Part shown: positions 22,637 through 31,919 of the stretch, piece after piece
Numbering within the stretch: the stretch's first letter is position 1
Layout of the letters: every line of letters begins with the position of its first letter
IMG/VR virus record: IMGVR_UViG_3300031576_000176
Location: 1-38,191 of that record
Reading direction: 5' to 3' (one strand)
From: a virus
DNA length: 38,191 nucleotides
Translations under genes and position numbers: made by a program
The notes under the pieces: generated by a model
What the model was told of the DNA's origin: nothing
Seen by the model: the letters and a program-made list of their open reading frames with translations, nothing else
Database searches by the model: none

Positions 22637-23587
22637 ATGGCACTTTCGGTTTCTCAGATTGCTTCGATCACCCACCGACTCATTCTTCCTAAGATGGTTG
22701 AGAACATCTTTGGAAGTAATCCTGTCTTGTTCCGGTTGAAGGACAAGGGGATCAAGTATAGCGGTGGACGAGTGATTCAACAGCCGTTGGTATACAAGAA
22801 GACCGATGCCGTGGGTTCGTTTGAAGGCGCGGAAATCTTGTCCACCACGTTGAACGATAACCTTACCAATGCCGAGTTTGCATGGAGGCAGTATTACGGC
22901 ACCATCGGTATTACGGGTCGTGATGAGTTGCTGAATAGCGGTAAGGAAGGCATTCTTAATCTCTTGGAAGCCAAGCGTCTTGTCACGGAACTTACGCTGA
23001 TGGACACGATGGGGACGGATCTCCAGGGGTCCAATTCGAGCGGGAAGGCTCTGGACGGGCTTGGTTCGGTCTTGAGCGACACGACCACGTACGCGGGCAT
23101 CGCTACGGCGGATTTCTCGGACTGGAAAGCGAAGGTCCGAACGCTGTCTGTGGCTGGGACTTTGACGCTGATCGAAATGCAGAAGGCCTACGGCGCGACG
23201 GTGGTCGGATCGGATCATCCGTCTGTGATCGTGACGAGGCAGAGCGTGTTCGACAAGCTGTGGACGCTGTATCAGCCCGATCAAAGGTTTACCGATTCGA
23301 AGATGGCATCGGCTGGATTTTCGACGCTCATGTTCAACGGTATTCCTATCGTGGTTGACTCTCACGTCACGGGAACCGATGGCGGAAATCAGGACAACTG
23401 GATTCAGTTTCTGAACGAGCGTTACCTCTGGCTGGCAACGCACTCGGACAGCAACTTTAAGGTTGTGGCTATTCCTCCGCTGAAGGACCAGGATGTAAAG
23501 ATCGTCCGTATCCTGTGGGCCGGTAATCTGCTTTGCTCCAATCGTAGGATGCAGGGCGTCATCAAGACAGTCGATCCCAACCTGTAA
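22637..23587 (+). CDS. Major capsid protein (HK97-type fold expected)
   Basis: The 316-residue protein forms the shell. Its N-terminus (SVSQIASITHRLILPKMVEN...) and the GRVIQQPLVYKKTDAV, FAWRQYYGTIGITGRDELLN and LTLMDTMGTDL segments match phage capsid proteins of podo- and siphovirus type. It lies between scaffold and decoration genes. GC-rich codons are prominent, as expected for a highly expressed gene. Confidence 0.88.
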   Translation: MALSVSQIASITHRLILPKMVENIFGSNPVLFRLKDKGIKYSGGRVIQQPLVYKKTDAVGSFEGAEILSTTLNDNLTNAEFAWRQYYGTIGITGRDELLNSGKEGILNLLEAKRLVTELTLMDTMGTDLQGSNSSGKALDGLGSVLSDTTTYAGIATADFSDWKAKVRTLSVAGTLTLIEMQKAYGATVVGSDHPSVIVTRQSVFDKLWTLYQPDQRFTDSKMASAGFSTLMFNGIPIVVDSHVTGTDGGNQDNWIQFLNERYLWLATHSDSNFKVVAIPPLKDQDVKIVRILWAGNLLCSNRRMQGVIKTVDPNL

Positions 23588-23602
23588 AGAAAGGAACGTA
23601 GA

Positions 23603-24100
23603 ATGCCTGAAGTCAAAAACACAAACGTTCCTGCTGTTTGGACCGACGCGGTTGCTGACACAGGAACGACCCTGCTTTATTCGCTGGGTATGGTTCGACA
23701 CGAGGACGGGAAGATTTATCGCTACCGCCAGTTTGATAACGGCTCGGGAGATGTGGCCGCGGTGAGCGGAAATCTGGCCTACTTCATCGATAATGGGCTA
23801 AAGGTCACGATGGACGTGTCGGACACGGATCGTAACCTTGTCGCAGGTGTCTTTATCTCGGTTCCTGCGGACGCGGCTTATTGTTGGGTGCAGACAGGGG
23901 GTCGTCATGCTACGGTGAAAACCAACGGCGATGACGACGTGGCTAAGGGCGATGCCATCATCGCCTCGGCTGCGGGTGACGGTACGGCGGACTCTACGGC
24001 TCAGGACACGGCCCCGACTAATCATGTGGTGGGCTGGGCTCTTGCGGCTGACGTCGACGCTAACAATACCGTGGACACCTATCTGACGCTGGATGCGTAG
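23603..24100 (+). CDS. Putative capsid decoration or stabilising protein (DUF2190-like)
   Basis: The 165-residue product is beta-rich, Gly/Ala/Thr-rich, with no Cys except one. The pattern VTMDVSDTDRNLVAGVFIS, then KGDAIIASAAGDG and VVGWALAADVD, resembles DUF2190-like decoration proteins that follow capsid genes. A strong terminator lies just downstream. Confidence 0.65.
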   Translation: MPEVKNTNVPAVWTDAVADTGTTLLYSLGMVRHEDGKIYRYRQFDNGSGDVAAVSGNLAYFIDNGLKVTMDVSDTDRNLVAGVFISVPADAAYCWVQTGGRHATVKTNGDDDVAKGDAIIASAAGDGTADSTAQDTAPTNHVVGWALAADVDANNTVDTYLTLDA

Positions 24101-24109
24101 TTAACTCCG

Positions 24110-24145
24110 GGGGAGAGGGGCTATTGTGGCCCTTCTCCCCTTTTT
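24110..24145 (+). terminator. Intrinsic terminator after the capsid genes
   Basis: A 12-base-pair stem (24110-24121 with 24129-24140, one G-U pair) and a seven-base loop are followed by TTTTT. It would end or dampen transcription after the capsid and decoration genes and so set the ratio of capsid to tail proteins. Confidence 0.9.
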
Positions 24146-24212
24146 AATAGTCGGAATGCGGTAGGGGCTAACCGACGCCCGAAGAGGGAATTTAATGCCG
24201 ACAGGATGATCC

Positions 24213-24668
24213 ATGACTATTCATGCAAAAAACATTGCTGATAATGCCGCTATTAAGGCGTCCCAACTGAAATCTAACGATCTTTTGGGAACACAGGTCG
24301 CTAATACGGCTGACGGAAATGCGATTGGCGGCCTTCAAGTAATCCACCGCTATGACGTTGCGGCGGGCGTTACGGCGAACTTGGATAAGACGCTCACGCA
24401 TAAGGAACGAATTATCGATATGCACTTGGTCAAGACGGTGGCCGCCGGGGGCGGGGCGGGCACGATTGCCCTTCAGACGAGCGCAGGAACGGCTATCACG
24501 GATGCGGTGTCTATCGATATTGCGGATAAGACAATTGGTCGAGTGACCACGATTGACGATGCACAGCATGAGATTGCCGCCGGTGGGACGCTTCGGATTC
24601 GTCGTGTTCGCACCGCGTCTACGGATGAGTCGTGCATCGTCTATGTTTCGTGCTTGAGGGTTGTATAG
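24213..24668 (+). CDS. Beta-rich virion-associated protein
   Basis: The 151-residue product (KNIADNAAIKASQLKSNDLL..., then TVAAGGGAGTIALQTSAGTA) is a Gly/Ala/Thr-rich beta protein of the kind found in head-fibre or tail accessory genes. AGGA lies upstream of the ATG. No specific family is certain. Confidence 0.65.
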   Translation: MTIHAKNIADNAAIKASQLKSNDLLGTQVANTADGNAIGGLQVIHRYDVAAGVTANLDKTLTHKERIIDMHLVKTVAAGGGAGTIALQTSAGTAITDAVSIDIADKTIGRVTTIDDAQHEIAAGGTLRIRRVRTASTDESCIVYVSCLRVV

Positions 24669-24680
24669 AAAGGAATATCC

Positions 24681-25019
24681 ATGCCCGCTGATGCCATTAT
24701 CTCGCAGCGACGGGGATTTAACATCGCAGCCCCGGGTGCTAATGCCAACATTTTTGCTACGACCATTACGCCAAGCTATCCGGTGAGCGCATTACGGGTG
24801 ACGGTAGTTCTAGCTGTAGCTGCTGTGCTCAACTTCACGGTAACGAACTCCGGGACGACTTTTACCTGTGGGTTGAATCAGTCTTTGGCCCTTAACTCGG
24901 GGGATGCTTATACGTTTGTCTTTGGCGTTAATGGAAGCAATACGTATAACTTCCAGGTCGAGACAGACGGCATTATTCGGGTTCTTCAGGTTGATGAGGT
25001 ACCTGAAGGAGTTGTGTAA
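24681..25019 (+). CDS. Small beta-rich structural protein
   Basis: The 112-residue product is hydrophobic-alternating and Thr/Asn-rich (FATTITPSYPVSALRVTVV), suggesting a beta sandwich. AAAGGA lies upstream of the ATG, and the end touches the next ATG (TAATG). It is probably a virion or fibre component; no family was recognised. Confidence 0.65.
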   Translation: MPADAIISQRRGFNIAAPGANANIFATTITPSYPVSALRVTVVLAVAAVLNFTVTNSGTTFTCGLNQSLALNSGDAYTFVFGVNGSNTYNFQVETDGIIRVLQVDEVPEGVV

Positions 25020-25543
25020 TGGGCTTCACCGGAGCACAGGGTCTTTTTCCTACTGTTATTCCGGCAGGAATTTCTGGAAGCAGCGCCACGATTGTTGGCA
25101 CGCTCAGTGTTCAGACTGCCACAGTAGGCACGGGAGCAGATACTAACGAAACCGATCTCATCACATACGCCGTTCCGGCTAATACGCTGGCTAAGGACGG
25201 TCAAGCCTTGATGGTCACCGTGTGGGGTCGCTTTGGAGCGAACGCAAACGCTAAGACAGTAAAGATTTATTGGGGCACAACGACGCGAACCATCCATAGC
25301 GGAAGCAACCAAAACGATAATGGATGGATGGCTGTATTCTACGTGACCCGAACGAGTGCCACGGCTCAACGCCTCTTTGGATGGGGTGTTCGCCATACGG
25401 GAAACGTGTCGTCGGTGCCCGCTACAACCAACTCCCTTCAAGACACCACAACGGCTGTTACGGTCAAAGTCACCGGAACTAATGGCACGGCTGTTGCAAA
25501 CGATATTCAGCAAGACGGGATGATTGTACAATATATCGGATAA
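25019..25543 (+). CDS. Beta-sandwich fibre or decoration-type protein
   Basis: The 174-residue product has a pattern shared by many phage fibre and decoration domains: DLITYAVPANTLAKDGQALM, GANANAKTVKIYWG and NGWMAVFYVTRTSATAQ. A jelly-roll-like domain that exposes a binding surface is likely. Confidence 0.65.
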   Translation: MGFTGAQGLFPTVIPAGISGSSATIVGTLSVQTATVGTGADTNETDLITYAVPANTLAKDGQALMVTVWGRFGANANAKTVKIYWGTTTRTIHSGSNQNDNGWMAVFYVTRTSATAQRLFGWGVRHTGNVSSVPATTNSLQDTTTAVTVKVTGTNGTAVANDIQQDGMIVQYIG

Positions 25544-25547
25544 CTAA

Positions 25548-26762
25548 ATGGGCTATGCAGGTTTTGCCCCTGCCCAAGGAAGTTCCGCAGGGGCCATCAC
25601 GACAGAGACTGGCGATGTCAACGAAGTAGCCTTTTTCAATGGGGCTACGACGCTGGACGGAGTTCCACAGTTTACATGGTCTGGAACTACCCTTACCGTG
25701 GATGGTACCATCTCCGGCGATACGGGACTTACGGTTCGAGGGGGCACTGCGGCCAGTAATTCGCTTACCTTACGCGCGACTTCTCATGCCACGGATGGAA
25801 ATATCATTTTCCAGACGGACCCCACTACGGAAAGTGGCAGATTCGTTTCGACCGGACAACTCCTTGCTGGCCGTACCACTACCGTATTTGCGAGCGATGT
25901 GGCCGACTTCCAGAAAGATCAAAATGGAACCACGTCTTTTGGAATTATCAATGAATCGACGGCCACTGACACAAGCACCGAAATTTACTTTGCCCAGCAG
26001 GGTTCGGCTTCAGCGAGTCGTGGATGCCGTCTCGTGGACACGGGAACGACCTTTACGGCCACAGGTCTTTTGATCGCGAATACGTTTCATATCCTCTCTG
26101 GGAATAATTTTGCCGGGCACCGGCTACGTCTTTCATCTTCCGGCACTATGGATTTTTTCCCCGGTGGGGGTCTTCAAGGAACATGGTTCACTAGCGGAAC
26201 TTTGCGTTTAGAGCAGGATCTTCAGGCTTTTCAGATCAACTCATATCCAGGCTTTGGTCTTGCATTGAGAAGCAGTGGAACGAGTTTCACCCTTGAAACG
26301 ACTACGGCTCTTTCTATAGTTACCAAAATCAACAGCGTCGAGAAGGGCCGATTCGCCTCGACTGGAGAATGGCAGACTCGGAATCATACGGGCTTTAGCG
26401 GTGCCGACTGGATTAGAAATACAGGGGCCGTTCAGACCACGAACGCAGTTCAGACGACGCTTCTCGTAACAACGCTCACGGATAACCGGCTCTACTGGTT
26501 AGAGGCGCACGTTGTGGGCCGTGATGAGGCAGGAACCGAACGAGCGGCCTATGTCATCAGGGTTCGGGCGCATCGGCAGGGTGGAGGCGGTGCGACAGTT
26601 TCTACCGTTCAGGCGGATTGGACGGAAGAGACGAACGCGGGGCTCGATGCGACCTTTACCGTGTCGGGGAACGATGTCCGTGTGTCGGTAACAGGGCTCG
26701 CCGGGACGACCATCGACTGGGTCTGCACTCTTGGTTATCAGGGGGTTTCGACAAGTGCCTAA
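25548..26762 (+). CDS. Tail or head fibre protein
   Basis: The 404-residue product is Thr/Gly/Ser-rich. Its first third carries fibre-shaft-type elements (TTLTVDGTISGDTGLTVRGG, TSHATDGNIIFQTD). Two related turns with SGTTFTATG and SGTSFTLETTT follow. The C-terminal 110 residues form a distinct beta-rich domain (TLTDNRLYWLEAHVVGRDE), like that of collar and fibre proteins. No peptidase or lyase motif is seen. Confidence 0.75.
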   Translation: MGYAGFAPAQGSSAGAITTETGDVNEVAFFNGATTLDGVPQFTWSGTTLTVDGTISGDTGLTVRGGTAASNSLTLRATSHATDGNIIFQTDPTTESGRFVSTGQLLAGRTTTVFASDVADFQKDQNGTTSFGIINESTATDTSTEIYFAQQGSASASRGCRLVDTGTTFTATGLLIANTFHILSGNNFAGHRLRLSSSGTMDFFPGGGLQGTWFTSGTLRLEQDLQAFQINSYPGFGLALRSSGTSFTLETTTALSIVTKINSVEKGRFASTGEWQTRNHTGFSGADWIRNTGAVQTTNAVQTTLLVTTLTDNRLYWLEAHVVGRDEAGTERAAYVIRVRAHRQGGGGATVSTVQADWTEETNAGLDATFTVSGNDVRVSVTGLAGTTIDWVCTLGYQGVSTSA

Positions 26763-26774
26763 GAGGGTAAGATA

Positions 26775-26930
26775 ATGACACCAGAAGAGACGAAACTTAT
26801 TCTTGGCCTCATCCATATCTCATGGACGAATGGGCTTGTGCGCTCAGATCATGATGGGCTGCTCTTGATTAATCTAAAAAACAAATTGTTAGTGGGTCTT
26901 AAAGGAGAGAACGATGTCCCGACTGCTTAG
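26775..26930 (+). CDS. 51-residue hypothetical protein
   Basis: The product (MTPEETKLILGLIHISWTNG..., KNKLLVGLKGE) is short and helical. It starts 12 bases after the fibre stop and overlaps the next gene by 17 bases. The function is unknown. Confidence 0.6.
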   Translation: MTPEETKLILGLIHISWTNGLVRSDHDGLLLINLKNKLLVGLKGENDVPTA

Positions 26931-27123
26931 AAAAACTATTGTGTGCTCCTATCGCCCAGAGACCAAAGCGTGGATGCTTACAGCAACCTGCCACGTTCAG
27001 GACAGTAACGTGGACCCGATGTCGTACGGTGAGGCCGTTCACAGTTTGACGGCTTCTCCAGAGGTTCAGGCGTGGCTGGATAAAGAGTTTCTGGCTTGTA
27101 AGGCACAGCATAAGACAGACTAA
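26914..27123 (+). CDS. 69-residue hypothetical protein
   Basis: AAAGGAG lies seven bases before the ATG. The product is small and alpha/beta, with two Cys in the N-terminal half and a helical end (SPEVQAWLDKEFLACKAQH). It touches the adaptor gene start (TAATG). No family was recognised. Confidence 0.65.
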   Translation: MSRLLRKTIVCSYRPETKAWMLTATCHVQDSNVDPMSYGEAVHSLTASPEVQAWLDKEFLACKAQHKTD

Positions 27124-27992
27124 TGGTTACTTTTGTAAACCTGCAAACGGATGTTCGCTCTAGGCTGGTGGAGCCTACGGCGCGGTATTTTACAGACGCC
27201 GAAATAAAGCGGTGGATCAACTTCGGCTACCACGACTTTATTAGCCGTACTCATTGGGCCGAGAAAATCGTCGGTCGGAAGATTGTGGCTAAGCAGTTTG
27301 AGTACGACATACCAACCGATATTGTTCAAGTACAAGATATTTCCTTCGATGACAAATACAAGTTGATCAAGAACGACTACGTGGACTTGAATGCCAACAT
27401 GGGCTTGAACCCCACGCAGAAATCGAACAGGCCTCGCCTCTATTTCGATTATCCGTGGGACAAGAAAGTTAAGTTGTATCCAGCGCCTGACGCTAATGGG
27501 GCCTCTACAGCCATTAATGTTGGAGGTGGCATAAGCTCGTCTACCACCACCATTACCGTAGACGCCACCGCGGGGTTTCCCACTGTAGGACGTATCCTAA
27601 TTGACTCGGAACAAATCTTGTACCAGGATGCGAGCGCAACGGCCTTTCTTCAGTGTGTACGGGGGGATGGGTTTACGACCGCCGCTACTCACGCCGACGA
27701 CGCGGTTGTGGACCTTGCAAAATTGCAGATTTATTGCACGTATGATCCTCCCGATCTTTCTGCCGATGGAGATACGCCTAGGATCAATACGGCTTATCAT
27801 GAGGCACTCATTCACTATGGCGCACACATTGGGTTCCAAAAGAAAATGAAGTTTCAGGAAGCGGGTCTCTTGTTTCAGGAGTATATCCGAATCGTGGATA
27901 AGGCTAATCTGGACAGAGTCAGACAGACGCAAGACCGTAATCCATATATTCGAGACGAGGATGATTACGCTTTTTATGGGAATGGGTTCTAG
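27123..27992 (+). CDS. Head-to-tail adaptor (connector) protein
   Basis: The 289-residue protein begins with the helical adaptor pattern VTFVNLQTDVRSRLVEPT...FTDAEIKRWINFGYHDF and closes with a helical end (YHEALIHYGAHIGFQKKMK). Between these lies a beta insert (STTTITVDATAGFPTVG) common in phage tail-ring proteins. It would sit below the portal and receive the tail. Position before the long beta-rich tail gene agrees. Confidence 0.75.
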   Translation: MVTFVNLQTDVRSRLVEPTARYFTDAEIKRWINFGYHDFISRTHWAEKIVGRKIVAKQFEYDIPTDIVQVQDISFDDKYKLIKNDYVDLNANMGLNPTQKSNRPRLYFDYPWDKKVKLYPAPDANGASTAINVGGGISSSTTTITVDATAGFPTVGRILIDSEQILYQDASATAFLQCVRGDGFTTAATHADDAVVDLAKLQIYCTYDPPDLSADGDTPRINTAYHEALIHYGAHIGFQKKMKFQEAGLLFQEYIRIVDKANLDRVRQTQDRNPYIRDEDDYAFYGNGF

Positions 27993-29419
27993 TGCCTAAA
28001 GGCATCATTAAAATACAGGATTTTGCGGGAGGCTTGGTTACAGTCCAGCCAGCCCATCGGATTCCCGATAACGCCTCTCCGTCCATGCAGAACGTGGACG
28101 TGTCAACTGAGACGGGCACGCTCATTAAACGAAAAGGAATCGCCATCGAGTTTACCGAGAAGGTTGTGGTGGCTAATCCTTTTGTGGCCGGGCTTTTTGA
28201 GTATGTTCAGGCCGATGGTGACAAATTCATTCTCTGCGCCGCTGATGATGATGTCTTCAACGTGACCGGCGCAGGAACCTACACATCGATTTTTACCTCT
28301 GGCACCATGAACGGGGCGGAAACAAACTTCACCACGTTTGACGATCTCGCCATCTTCGGGAATACTAATATAACGACGCAGAAGTGGACCGGAGCGGGAG
28401 CCTCCTCCGCGCTTCTAGGAACACCCCCCTCAAACGTCAAATACATTGTGGTTCATCGAAGCAGGGCCTTTGCCGCCAACTCCTCGGCGGGGACATCTAG
28501 GTTGCACTATTCTTCGTTGGATAATCCTGAAAACTGGACGGCTACAGGCGACACGGGGGCTGGCTTTATTGACATTGCTCCGGAAGATGGGGATGTCATT
28601 ACAGGTATTTCCCCTATGGGACCTTATCTGCTGGTTTTCAAACAGAATTCTACTTTTATCCTTCGGGGTTATAAGCCCTCAAACTTTGTCGTTCAGCAAC
28701 TGAGTTCTAATATCGGCTGTTTATCAAATAGGTCTATTGTAAAAGCAGACGCCTTTGTTATTTTCCTCTCAAAGAGCGGGGTTTTCACGGTCTCCATCAA
28801 TGGCCTGACGCTTGTGTCGTTTAATATCAAGCAAACCATTGAGGACATTGCGTCATCAGGCGTAGCGGCGGGAAGGCTCAAGACCCAGTATTGGTTGGCT
28901 TATGACAGCGATGCAGACACTAAGAACGATTCGGCTTACGTTTTGGATTATGTGACGGGTATTTGGACCAAGTACAGCAATATCAATGTGCGGGTTTTTC
29001 TTACTAAGCAAGATGGGACATTCCTCTCTGGGGGTTCGGATAAAGTAATCATCCGTAAGCACGACACCACAGACAATGACGAGGGGTCTGCCATCACGAT
29101 GACGTGGGAAAGTAAATCATTGGACTTTAGCGACTGGGCTAAAGACAAGCAACTGGACATTATTTATCTCTTTACTGAAGGGCTCACGGGAAAGAACCTC
29201 CTGGTCGATACCATCATCAATGGTAAAGATCAAGCGGACCAACAGACGTTCTCATTGACTCCTGCTACGGGAGAAGATAAGGTTTTTGACAGCGTGGATT
29301 TCAAACAGAGCAGTCAAGGGCGTTTAATCCGAATTAAACTGACAAATAATGAAACAAGCGCACGGGTTCGTGTGTATGGGATTGAGGTTCATGCGGAAGT
29401 CTGGGAACATCAGGATTAA
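27992..29419 (+). CDS. Large beta-rich tail protein (tail tube or nozzle-like)
   Basis: The 475-residue product starts at a GTG overlapping the adaptor TAG. It has a propeller-like alternation of strands (DFAGGLVTVQPAHRIPDNA, FKQNSTFILRGYKPS, LDIIYLFTEGLTGKN) as seen in short-tail nozzle proteins. It directly follows the adaptor, the expected order for a podovirus tail. No enzyme motif is seen. Confidence 0.7.
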   Translation: MPKGIIKIQDFAGGLVTVQPAHRIPDNASPSMQNVDVSTETGTLIKRKGIAIEFTEKVVVANPFVAGLFEYVQADGDKFILCAADDDVFNVTGAGTYTSIFTSGTMNGAETNFTTFDDLAIFGNTNITTQKWTGAGASSALLGTPPSNVKYIVVHRSRAFAANSSAGTSRLHYSSLDNPENWTATGDTGAGFIDIAPEDGDVITGISPMGPYLLVFKQNSTFILRGYKPSNFVVQQLSSNIGCLSNRSIVKADAFVIFLSKSGVFTVSINGLTLVSFNIKQTIEDIASSGVAAGRLKTQYWLAYDSDADTKNDSAYVLDYVTGIWTKYSNINVRVFLTKQDGTFLSGGSDKVIIRKHDTTDNDEGSAITMTWESKSLDFSDWAKDKQLDIIYLFTEGLTGKNLLVDTIINGKDQADQQTFSLTPATGEDKVFDSVDFKQSSQGRLIRIKLTNNETSARVRVYGIEVHAEVWEHQD

Positions 29420-29429
29420 GGAATAGGCT

Positions 29430-29897
29430 ATGGGTTTTTCATGGAAGAAAGTGGCGCAAGTGGCTCTTCCCATCGTAGGGAGCATCGTTCCTGGCATAGG
29501 AACGGCAGCGGGACTGGCTGCGTCGGCCTACATTGGGCAAAAAGAAAAACAAAAGAAAGCGAAGCGCAAGGCGGCCATCGCCGCCGCTATCGCCCAACAG
29601 GAAGCCGCAGGCGGAGGAAAGGGAACGCCTGAAGAGCGTCAGCCTTACGAAGCTGGGCGCACAGAACTTGAAATTGCTCAGAGCGAGTTAGAAAGCCTTC
29701 CTCGTACGGTACGTGAACAGGTCATCGCCGCCGCGAAGCGAGCAGGAACGTTTGCCGAGACGCCCGAATTCGCTCGGGGTGCGGAGAGCGAGATTGAGGC
29801 CCAGCTTAGGGGGGCCCGCTTTGCCACAGAGGAACGAATTCGAGCCCTCCGACGTAAGCTTGGGCTGGCAGAAGAAGGTCCGGCACTAGGGGCATAG
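29430..29897 (+). CDS. Putative internal/ejection protein with hydrophobic N-terminus
   Basis: Residues 8-34 are Ala/Gly-rich and hydrophobic (VALPIVGSIVPGIGTAAGLA), followed by basic and long Glu/Arg/Ala-rich helices. Such proteins are stored in the particle and released into the host envelope. It is the first of three helical genes before the 1033-residue protein. Confidence 0.6.
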   Translation: MGFSWKKVAQVALPIVGSIVPGIGTAAGLAASAYIGQKEKQKKAKRKAAIAAAIAQQEAAGGGKGTPEERQPYEAGRTELEIAQSELESLPRTVREQVIAAAKRAGTFAETPEFARGAESEIEAQLRGARFATEERIRALRRKLGLAEEGPALGA

Positions 29898-29903
29898 GAG
29901 CCT

Positions 29904-30551
29904 ATGGTTACCTACGGCGGATTTTATACGCCCTTCTCGGCTTATGGGGGAGGACAACAGGCCCAGAGCCTTTCTTCCGCCCCACCCGCACAACAGGGCT
30001 TTGGGGGAGGCGGAACGGCCAGTGCGGCAGAGACCGCAGGGGCCTCCGGAGCCATGGGACTAGCCGGGTTGGTCGGTGCCATTCCAGGGATGATTTCGGA
30101 GCGGCACATTCGGCGCAAGAGTAAGAAGCAACAGGCCATATACAGCGAGGACATGGCTCGTCGCTACCGGCAAAGGCTGGCTGAGTTGGCAGCGATGGAG
30201 CAGGAACTCAAGGAAGGAACCTTTGGCAAGGAACTCTATGGCGTCGGTTCTGAACGAGGTATTCCAGAGGGGGGTATTGCTGCGGACGTGGCTGCGGAAG
30301 ATATCGCTCGTCTAGGTACAAGAAGTGCAACACCCTATCAGGCTAATCAGGCCCGTATTCAGGAAGGCTTCAAACGCCGTAGGGCGGCGATTCTGCGGGC
30401 TCGTCTTGGGGAACACGCAGGAGAACGCGCTAGACTCACCTATGATCGTGTTGGAGAAGCACTGGAAGAAACAAAGAGAAAAGCAAAAAGAACCCAAGAC
30501 TGGATCAACTTAGGCTTGTCAGCGGTTCAAACAGGGGCTATCTTGCTTTAA
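29904..30551 (+). CDS. Putative internal/ejection protein
   Basis: The 215-residue product has a Gly/Gln/Ala-rich N-terminus with a hydrophobic Gly-rich segment (GAMGLAGLVGAIPGMIS, about 50-66). A long charged helical region follows and a hydrophobic end (INLGLSAVQTGAILL). The design resembles ejection proteins of short-tailed phages. Confidence 0.6.
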   Translation: MVTYGGFYTPFSAYGGGQQAQSLSSAPPAQQGFGGGGTASAAETAGASGAMGLAGLVGAIPGMISERHIRRKSKKQQAIYSEDMARRYRQRLAELAAMEQELKEGTFGKELYGVGSERGIPEGGIAADVAAEDIARLGTRSATPYQANQARIQEGFKRRRAAILRARLGEHAGERARLTYDRVGEALEETKRKAKRTQDWINLGLSAVQTGAILL

Positions 30552-30554
30552 CCT

Positions 30555-31919
30555 ATGGTAGACCTTAGAAAACTGCATAACCTTCTTGTAAAGACTCAAG
30601 GTTCTCTTGAGCAACTTTCTAACGCGGAGCCTACGCCCGAGAACCTACAAGAGATGGAGCGCGTTACGGGGATCTCGGAACGGCTGGGAGCCATCGCAGA
30701 AAAAGCGGCAACGGCTATTCAAGCCCAAGAGCCAAAGACGGTTACCACTCCTCCGCCAATGGCTCCTCCTAGTGGGCTACCTTTGGGTGGACAGGAGCAA
30801 GCCCCTATCCCATCACCGGCGGCTCAGCCTCGTCATACCCCCGTAGGGCCTCCGGGCGCAGGGCAAGTCGAACTGCCTATCCAGGCCACGCTTCCTGAGC
30901 CGGGTAAGCCTTCTATCCCCAGAACCCTTTCGCAGCAATACGAAGATCAAAGAAATGTTGTTGCCGAAACTTCCCGTGCCGCGCTAAAGGGACTTTCTGG
31001 GCTGGTAGACCCGGAAGTTTTAGCTAATACTTCGTTACAGGATGTTGGAAAGATTCAGTCCTTATTGTTTGAAGCTAAAACTGCTGCTAGAGCCCCGATT
31101 TTTGGTCGTGGTGACGCGGGGGTTCGAGGTGATCCTGAGGAGCTTGGCAAGCTATCCCTCGCACTATTCACGGATAAACGACAGTTGGATAAGATCGGCG
31201 AAGCCCTTGAGGCTACAAAACTTCCGCAAGGACCGACCTTTGAACAGGCTGGTATTACTACAAAACCTCCTTCGGAAGATCTGGATGCCGCACGAGAAAA
31301 GGCATTGGCTAAGTATAAAGACGATATTCTAGGGCTTTTCAAAGAGCTTCGGGCGAGGTCAGACGAGCCTGAAATCCCCGATCCTGAAAAAGCCTTTGTT
31401 CAGCGATTGGAATTGTTGGGGCTTAAGGAGCCCAGGCTGTTCTCCATTGAAAATCTTATCTTTGCCATCTTCTTTGGTGCGCCTACGGTTTTTCAAAACT
31501 TCATGGCGGAAAAGAGGGCGTTCCAAGCGGCTAAGATAGGCGTGGCCAGGGACATTCAGACTGAACAAGCTGGTCTCCGTGCTGGCGCGGCCAGACAGGA
31601 ACGGATTGGTGCCCAGGCTACCGAGGCACGACGAAAATTCAGGACCATGCGAAAAGAAGCTGGAATTGGCCGAGAAGATGCACGACTTCGTGCGGAGTTA
31701 AATGCGGTGAATAGTGACCTTTATCGTCTGGAGCAACGAACGGATATCCCTCCAGCCGAGAAGAATACGCGAAGAGCCCAGCTAGAAGGGCACAGAAACA
31801 CCCTATTGACAACTCTCCGCAAGCAGCCCTCAACGGCGCTAGAAAAAGCCGATAGAGAAGGAGAGGACGAGTTGAACGCCATCTTAGACGAACTCTACAG
31901 GAGCAATCTTGCCCGATAA
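30555..31919 (+). CDS. Putative virion-associated helical protein, Pro-rich linker
   Basis: The 454-residue product has an N-terminal helical part, a Pro/Gln-rich linker (residues about 58-130), and long charged helices after that. One short hydrophobic segment near 300-315 (FAIFFGAPTVFQNFM) could touch a membrane. It overlaps the next gene start by 11 bases. Position and composition suggest an ejection protein; no enzyme motif was found. Confidence 0.6.
   Translation: MVDLRKLHNLLVKTQGSLEQLSNAEPTPENLQEMERVTGISERLGAIAEKAATAIQAQEPKTVTTPPPMAPPSGLPLGGQEQAPIPSPAAQPRHTPVGPPGAGQVELPIQATLPEPGKPSIPRTLSQQYEDQRNVVAETSRAALKGLSGLVDPEVLANTSLQDVGKIQSLLFEAKTAARAPIFGRGDAGVRGDPEELGKLSLALFTDKRQLDKIGEALEATKLPQGPTFEQAGITTKPPSEDLDAAREKALAKYKDDILGLFKELRARSDEPEIPDPEKAFVQRLELLGLKEPRLFSIENLIFAIFFGAPTVFQNFMAEKRAFQAAKIGVARDIQTEQAGLRAGAARQERIGAQATEARRKFRTMRKEAGIGREDARLRAELNAVNSDLYRLEQRTDIPPAEKNTRRAQLEGHRNTLLTTLRKQPSTALEKADREGEDELNAILDELYRSNLAR

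Noticed and set aside
22562-23701. 379-codon open frame on the minus strand opposite the major capsid gene
   Set aside because: Its product is rich in Arg, His and Gln with no domain pattern, while the plus strand holds a clear capsid gene. It is an antisense shadow of a GC-rich, strongly biased gene.
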